Assembly: GCA_035063885.1 (NCBI GenBank)
Contig: JAPSFM010000160.1
Coordinates: forward strand, 1 to 8,958
Reading direction: 5' to 3'
From: CAADGY01 sp900696665
GTDB taxonomy: Bacteria > Acidobacteriota > Terriglobia > Bryobacterales > Bryobacteraceae
Length of the DNA: 8,958 nucleotides
Positions 6,094 to 8,958 of this stretch are shown here, piece by piece. The position numbers were made by a program, and so were the translations under genes. Position 1 is the first letter of the stretch. Each line of letters opens with the position of its first letter. A model generated the notes under the pieces. That model did not search any database. It had not been told where the DNA came from and saw only the letters and a list, made by a program, of their open reading frames with translations.

Positions 6094-8349
6094 ATGCCGG
6101 ATCGGAAATCCCTGACTCCACAGGTCCTTCTGCATATCGGCCAATCCCTCGGTGTTCCTTTGAAGGGCCTGGTTGCGGTCGTTGAGCTGCTCGAAGAAGG
6201 TGGCACGGTTCCCTTTATTGCGCGTTACCGGAAAGAGGCGACGGGCAACCTCGATGAAGTCCGGATCCAGTCCATCAAAGAGAAGGTGGCCTGGTTCCAG
6301 GAGCTCGAAGAACGCCGCGCCACTATCCTCAGTTCCATCGAAGAGCAGGGCAAGCTCACGCCCGAGCTGAGAGCGCGAATCGAAGCCACGCTGGACAAAC
6401 GCGAACTCGAAGATCTGTACCTTCCCTACAAACCAAAGCGCCGTACGAAAGCAACCATCGCCCGCGAGAAAGGCCTCGAGCCTCTCGCCCTGTATATGTG
6501 GCGGCAGGAACCGGCCGCGATATCGCTTGCCGAATTTGCCGCCAGCCTCGTCGACAAAGAAAAAGGCGTAGCCGGCGCTGAAGCAGCGCTGGAAGGGGCA
6601 CGGCACATTGTCGCAGAGATCCTCAACGAGGACGCCTCTTTACGCAAAGGCCTCCGCCAGATCATGTTCGACGAAGGCATCGTGGTGAGCCGCAAATCGG
6701 ATGACGCCGTGGACGAGCAAGAGAAGTTCAAAATGTACTATGAGTATCGCGAGCCCGTGCGCGGCATTCCCTCGCACCGCATGCTCGCGATCCGGCGCGG
6801 CGAAACCGCGAACGTCCTGTACTTCACCATCGAGCTCGAAGCGGAACGGGCGATCGGCTATTTGAAAGGCCGCGTCCACAAACAGCCGGGTGATTGGACC
6901 CCTCACCTGGACCTTGCGATCGAGGATGCCTGGAAGCGGCTGCTCAACAACTCCATTCAAACGGAGATCCGCCTCGAACTGAAACAGCGGTCTGATGCGG
7001 AAGCCATTCGGGTCTTCCGGGAGAACCTCGAGAACCTCCTGCTCGCGCCTCCCGCGGGCCAGCTTGCGGTGCTCGCTATCGACCCTGGCATTCGCACCGG
7101 CTGCAAGATCGCCGTAGTGGATGAGACGGGGAAATTCCTGGAGCACGGCGTAATCTACCCGCATCAACCGAAAAACGATACCACCGGTGCGGCCCGCACC
7201 TTGCACGCGCTCATTGTGAGACATCACGTGAAGGCGATTGCGATCGGCAACGGTACGGCGTCGCGCGAGACGGACGCTTTCGTGCGCGAGTTCCTCCAGC
7301 AGCACGGCCTTAACAAGGTTTTCAGCGTAATAGTAAACGAGTCCGGGGCATCGGTCTACTCCGCATCCGGCATCGCTCGCCAGGAGTTTCCGGATCTGGA
7401 TCTGACCGTCCGCGGCGCCATCTCCATCGCGCGCCGCTTACAGGATCCGTTGTCGGAGTTGGTCAAGATCGACCCGAAATCCATAGGGGTCGGCCAATAC
7501 CAGCACGACGTCGACCAGCGGCAGTTGCAGTGCTCGCTCGAAACGGTGATCGAAAGCTGTGTGAACCGGGTCGGTGTCGATCTGAACACTGCTTCCTGGG
7601 CGCTGCTGCGCTACGTTGCAGGCATCAACGAGCGCACTGCACGCAAGATCGTCGAATACCGGAACGATAACGGAATGTTCCGTTCACGTGTTCAATTGAC
7701 CGCCGTGCCCGGCATCGGGCCGAAGACGTTCGAGCAGGCGGCCGGGTTTCTACGGATCCGTGACGGCGATCATCCACTCGATATGACAGCTGTGCATCCG
7801 GAATCCTATGCGATCGTCGGGCAGATGGCGGCGTCGCTCGGCATGACAATCGAGGAACTGATCCGGAATCCGGGCGCTCTCGAAAGAGTGAACCGCTCTG
7901 AGCTTTCAGCGGATGTTTACACCTTGAACGACATTCTGGAGGAACTACGCAAGCCCAGCCGCGACCCGCGCGAACAATTCGTTGCTCCAAAATTCCGGGA
8001 AGAAGTAAGGGAAATCGCAGACCTGAAGCCCGGCATGGTGATGGAGGGCGCGGTGACGAACGTCACGCGCTTCGGCGCGTTTGTCGATATTGGCGTCCAT
8101 CACGACGGCTTGGTGCACGTCAGCGAGCTATCGAATCGCTTCGTTCAGGATCCGCGGGAAGTTGTGAGGGCCGGCCAGATTGTAAAGGTCCAGGTCCTAA
8201 GCGTGGACCCCAAGACAAAGCGTATTGCGCTATCGATGAAGGCGCTTCAGGCGCCCCCAGCCAATCCCCAGCGGCGTCCCGGCAACAAACCACAGCCCAC
8301 CCTGGATGCCAGCCTGGCGGCGCTCTCCGATCGCTGGAAAACACGTTAG
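6094..8349 (+). CDS. tex: Tex family transcription accessory protein (S1 RNA-binding)
   Basis: Tex proteins are conserved nucleic-acid-binding proteins related to eukaryotic Spt6 and linked to transcription and RNA metabolism; the exact bacterial role is poorly defined. The 751 residues show the whole family layout. The helical N-terminus has TVPFIARYRKEATGNLDE (38-55) and ELEDLYLPYKPKRRTKA (104-120). The YqgF/RNase H-like fold starts at VLAIDPGIRTG (326-336) and includes IGNGTASRETDAF (384-396), NESGASVYSAS (415-425) and KIDPKSIGVGQYQHDV (458-473). The helix-hairpin-helix pair covers about 495-556 (AVPGIGPKTFEQAAG), and the S1 domain about 644-717 with RFGAFVDIGVHHDGLVHVSEL. The tail is basic and proline-rich. 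The ATG lies 9 bases after gyrB with no good Shine-Dalgarno, which suggests translational coupling within a gyrB-tex operon. Confidence 0.95.
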   Translation: MPDRKSLTPQVLLHIGQSLGVPLKGLVAVVELLEEGGTVPFIARYRKEATGNLDEVRIQSIKEKVAWFQELEERRATILSSIEEQGKLTPELRARIEATLDKRELEDLYLPYKPKRRTKATIAREKGLEPLALYMWRQEPAAISLAEFAASLVDKEKGVAGAEAALEGARHIVAEILNEDASLRKGLRQIMFDEGIVVSRKSDDAVDEQEKFKMYYEYREPVRGIPSHRMLAIRRGETANVLYFTIELEAERAIGYLKGRVHKQPGDWTPHLDLAIEDAWKRLLNNSIQTEIRLELKQRSDAEAIRVFRENLENLLLAPPAGQLAVLAIDPGIRTGCKIAVVDETGKFLEHGVIYPHQPKNDTTGAARTLHALIVRHHVKAIAIGNGTASRETDAFVREFLQQHGLNKVFSVIVNESGASVYSASGIARQEFPDLDLTVRGAISIARRLQDPLSELVKIDPKSIGVGQYQHDVDQRQLQCSLETVIESCVNRVGVDLNTASWALLRYVAGINERTARKIVEYRNDNGMFRSRVQLTAVPGIGPKTFEQAAGFLRIRDGDHPLDMTAVHPESYAIVGQMAASLGMTIEELIRNPGALERVNRSELSADVYTLNDILEELRKPSRDPREQFVAPKFREEVREIADLKPGMVMEGAVTNVTRFGAFVDIGVHHDGLVHVSELSNRFVQDPREVVRAGQIVKVQVLSVDPKTKRIALSMKALQAPPANPQRRPGNKPQPTLDASLAALSDRWKTR

Positions 8350-8368
8350 GAAGTGTCCGCCACCCAGG

Positions 8369-8396
8369 CCGGTGATATGATCGTCTATCACTCCGG
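8369..8396. promoter_or_regulatory. Inverted repeat overlapping the hydrolase RBS
   Basis: GTGATA (8372-8377) and TATCAC (8386-8391) form a perfect 6-bp inverted repeat around TGATCGTC. CCG (8369-8371) can pair with CGG (8394-8396) across a two-base bulge, so the stem would reach into the Shine-Dalgarno GGGAGG (8395-8400). It fits either an operator half-site pair or an RNA hairpin limiting translation. No clear -35/-10 pair is seen in this 58-base gap. Confidence 0.35.
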
Positions 8397-8407
8397 GAGG
8401 CGATCTG

Positions 8408-8958
8408 ATGCGAAGACGGGATGTCGTTCTCGGTATGGGATCCATCATGGGCGGACGGGCTGCCGAACATCCCGTGCTCGAACGAGGCATAAGGCTGTTG
8501 CGGCAATCCGCGGACGCCGGCGAGGTTCACGCCGCTACTCTGTACGCTGGCATGGCGAGCCAGGCCCACCGGTTCGGCTTTGGCCGGGCACGCTCGCCGG
8601 AAGAAGTTTTCCTGATCGCCTCCATTACCAAGCCGATGACCGCGGTGGGCGTGATGGTGTTAGCCGACCGTGGTGAGTTGGCCCTCGACGACCCGGTTCA
8701 CAAGTTCATTCCGGAGTTCTCCAAGGGCGACCGGAAACTGGTCACCTTGCGGCACTTGCTCACGCATTCCTCGGGGCTGCCCGACATGCTTCCGGAGAAC
8801 GTGGAGTTGCGCCGGCGCCTGGCGCCGCTCCAGGAGTTCGTCAAAGGCGCCATTCGGACGCCGCTGCTGTTCAAACCGGGCACGCGAGTTCAGTACCAGA
8901 GCATGGGTATATTACTGGCGGCCGAAGTTGCCCGGCGAATCACGGGTCAGCCGTTTCC
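8408..8958 (+). CDS. Serine hydrolase, beta-lactamase/esterase family (5' part)
   Basis: The frame is open to the window edge, giving 183 residues of a protein that normally has about 350-550. ASITKPMTAV (71-80) contains the SxxK motif with nucleophile Ser72 and Lys75. LVTLRHLLTHSSGLPD (111-126) is the strong family block, and YQS (163-165) takes the place of the usual YxN/YxS second motif. The family covers class C-like beta-lactamases, DD-peptidases and esterases; the substrate cannot be told from this part. The N-terminus MRRRDVVLGMGSIMGG, with consecutive arginines and a short hydrophobic run, resembles a Tat signal peptide, suggesting export. GGGAGG at 8395-8400 with 7-base spacing sets the start, and an in-frame stop at 8378 rules out longer forms. 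It lies 58 bases after tex and is probably not functionally linked to it. Confidence 0.9.
   Translation, partial: MRRRDVVLGMGSIMGGRAAEHPVLERGIRLLRQSADAGEVHAATLYAGMASQAHRFGFGRARSPEEVFLIASITKPMTAVGVMVLADRGELALDDPVHKFIPEFSKGDRKLVTLRHLLTHSSGLPDMLPENVELRRRLAPLQEFVKGAIRTPLLFKPGTRVQYQSMGILLAAEVARRITGQPF

Noticed and set aside
5449..6606. 385-codon open frame on the - strand across the gyrB/tex junction
   Set aside because: It is entirely antisense to two well-supported genes, has no recognisable motif, and long antisense frames are expected from GC-rich codon use.

Overview
The window carries the replication-initiation neighbourhood of a bacterial chromosome: dnaA, dnaN and gyrB in a row on the + strand, followed by tex (an S1-domain RNA-binding protein) and the 5' part of a serine hydrolase of the beta-lactamase/esterase fold that runs off the right edge. 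To the left of dnaA, on the - strand, are a tRNA-Gly(GCC) gene with a good promoter and, at the left edge, a short piece of 23S rRNA homology. The GC-rich codon use, a Gram-negative-style GyrB with a large TOPRIM insert, the DnaA C-terminus (KHHTTVLHS) and the Tat-like beta-lactamase-family protein together suggest an Acidobacteriota member, perhaps Solibacter/Bryobacter-like. That placement is inference from memory of family sequences, not a search result.

Region by region. Positions 1-121 (- strand) match domain IV of 23S rRNA. The similarity stops near 121; upstream of it on the same strand lie a boxA-like antitermination element (163-174) and about 260 bases of non-coding leader back to the tRNA. 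tRNA-Gly (441-516, CCA encoded) has a TTGACA-17 bp-GAGAAT promoter at 536-564. The 397-base gap between tRNA and dnaA ends in three DnaA-box-like 9-mers just upstream of the dnaA start. The dnaA-dnaN gap (238 bases) holds one more DnaA box, two mutually exclusive GC-rich hairpins, a clear promoter (AGGACA-18-TATAAT), and a 21-codon reading frame whose stop codon overlaps the dnaN start. dnaN and gyrB are separated by 52 bases with no recF between them; gyrB and tex are only 9 bases apart and are probably co-transcribed. Between tex and the hydrolase lies an inverted repeat touching the hydrolase ribosome binding site.

How the genes work together: DnaA melts the origin, DnaN is the beta clamp that tethers the replicative polymerase, and GyrB is the ATPase subunit that (with GyrA, not in the window) removes positive supercoils ahead of the fork. 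Tex is a nucleic-acid-binding protein linked to transcription. The hydrolase is probably an unrelated exported enzyme with its own control. No complete novel system is visible. The most unusual points are the abruptly starting 23S segment behind a boxA-like element, the uORF coupled to dnaN, and the substituted DNA-contact residues in DnaA domain IV.
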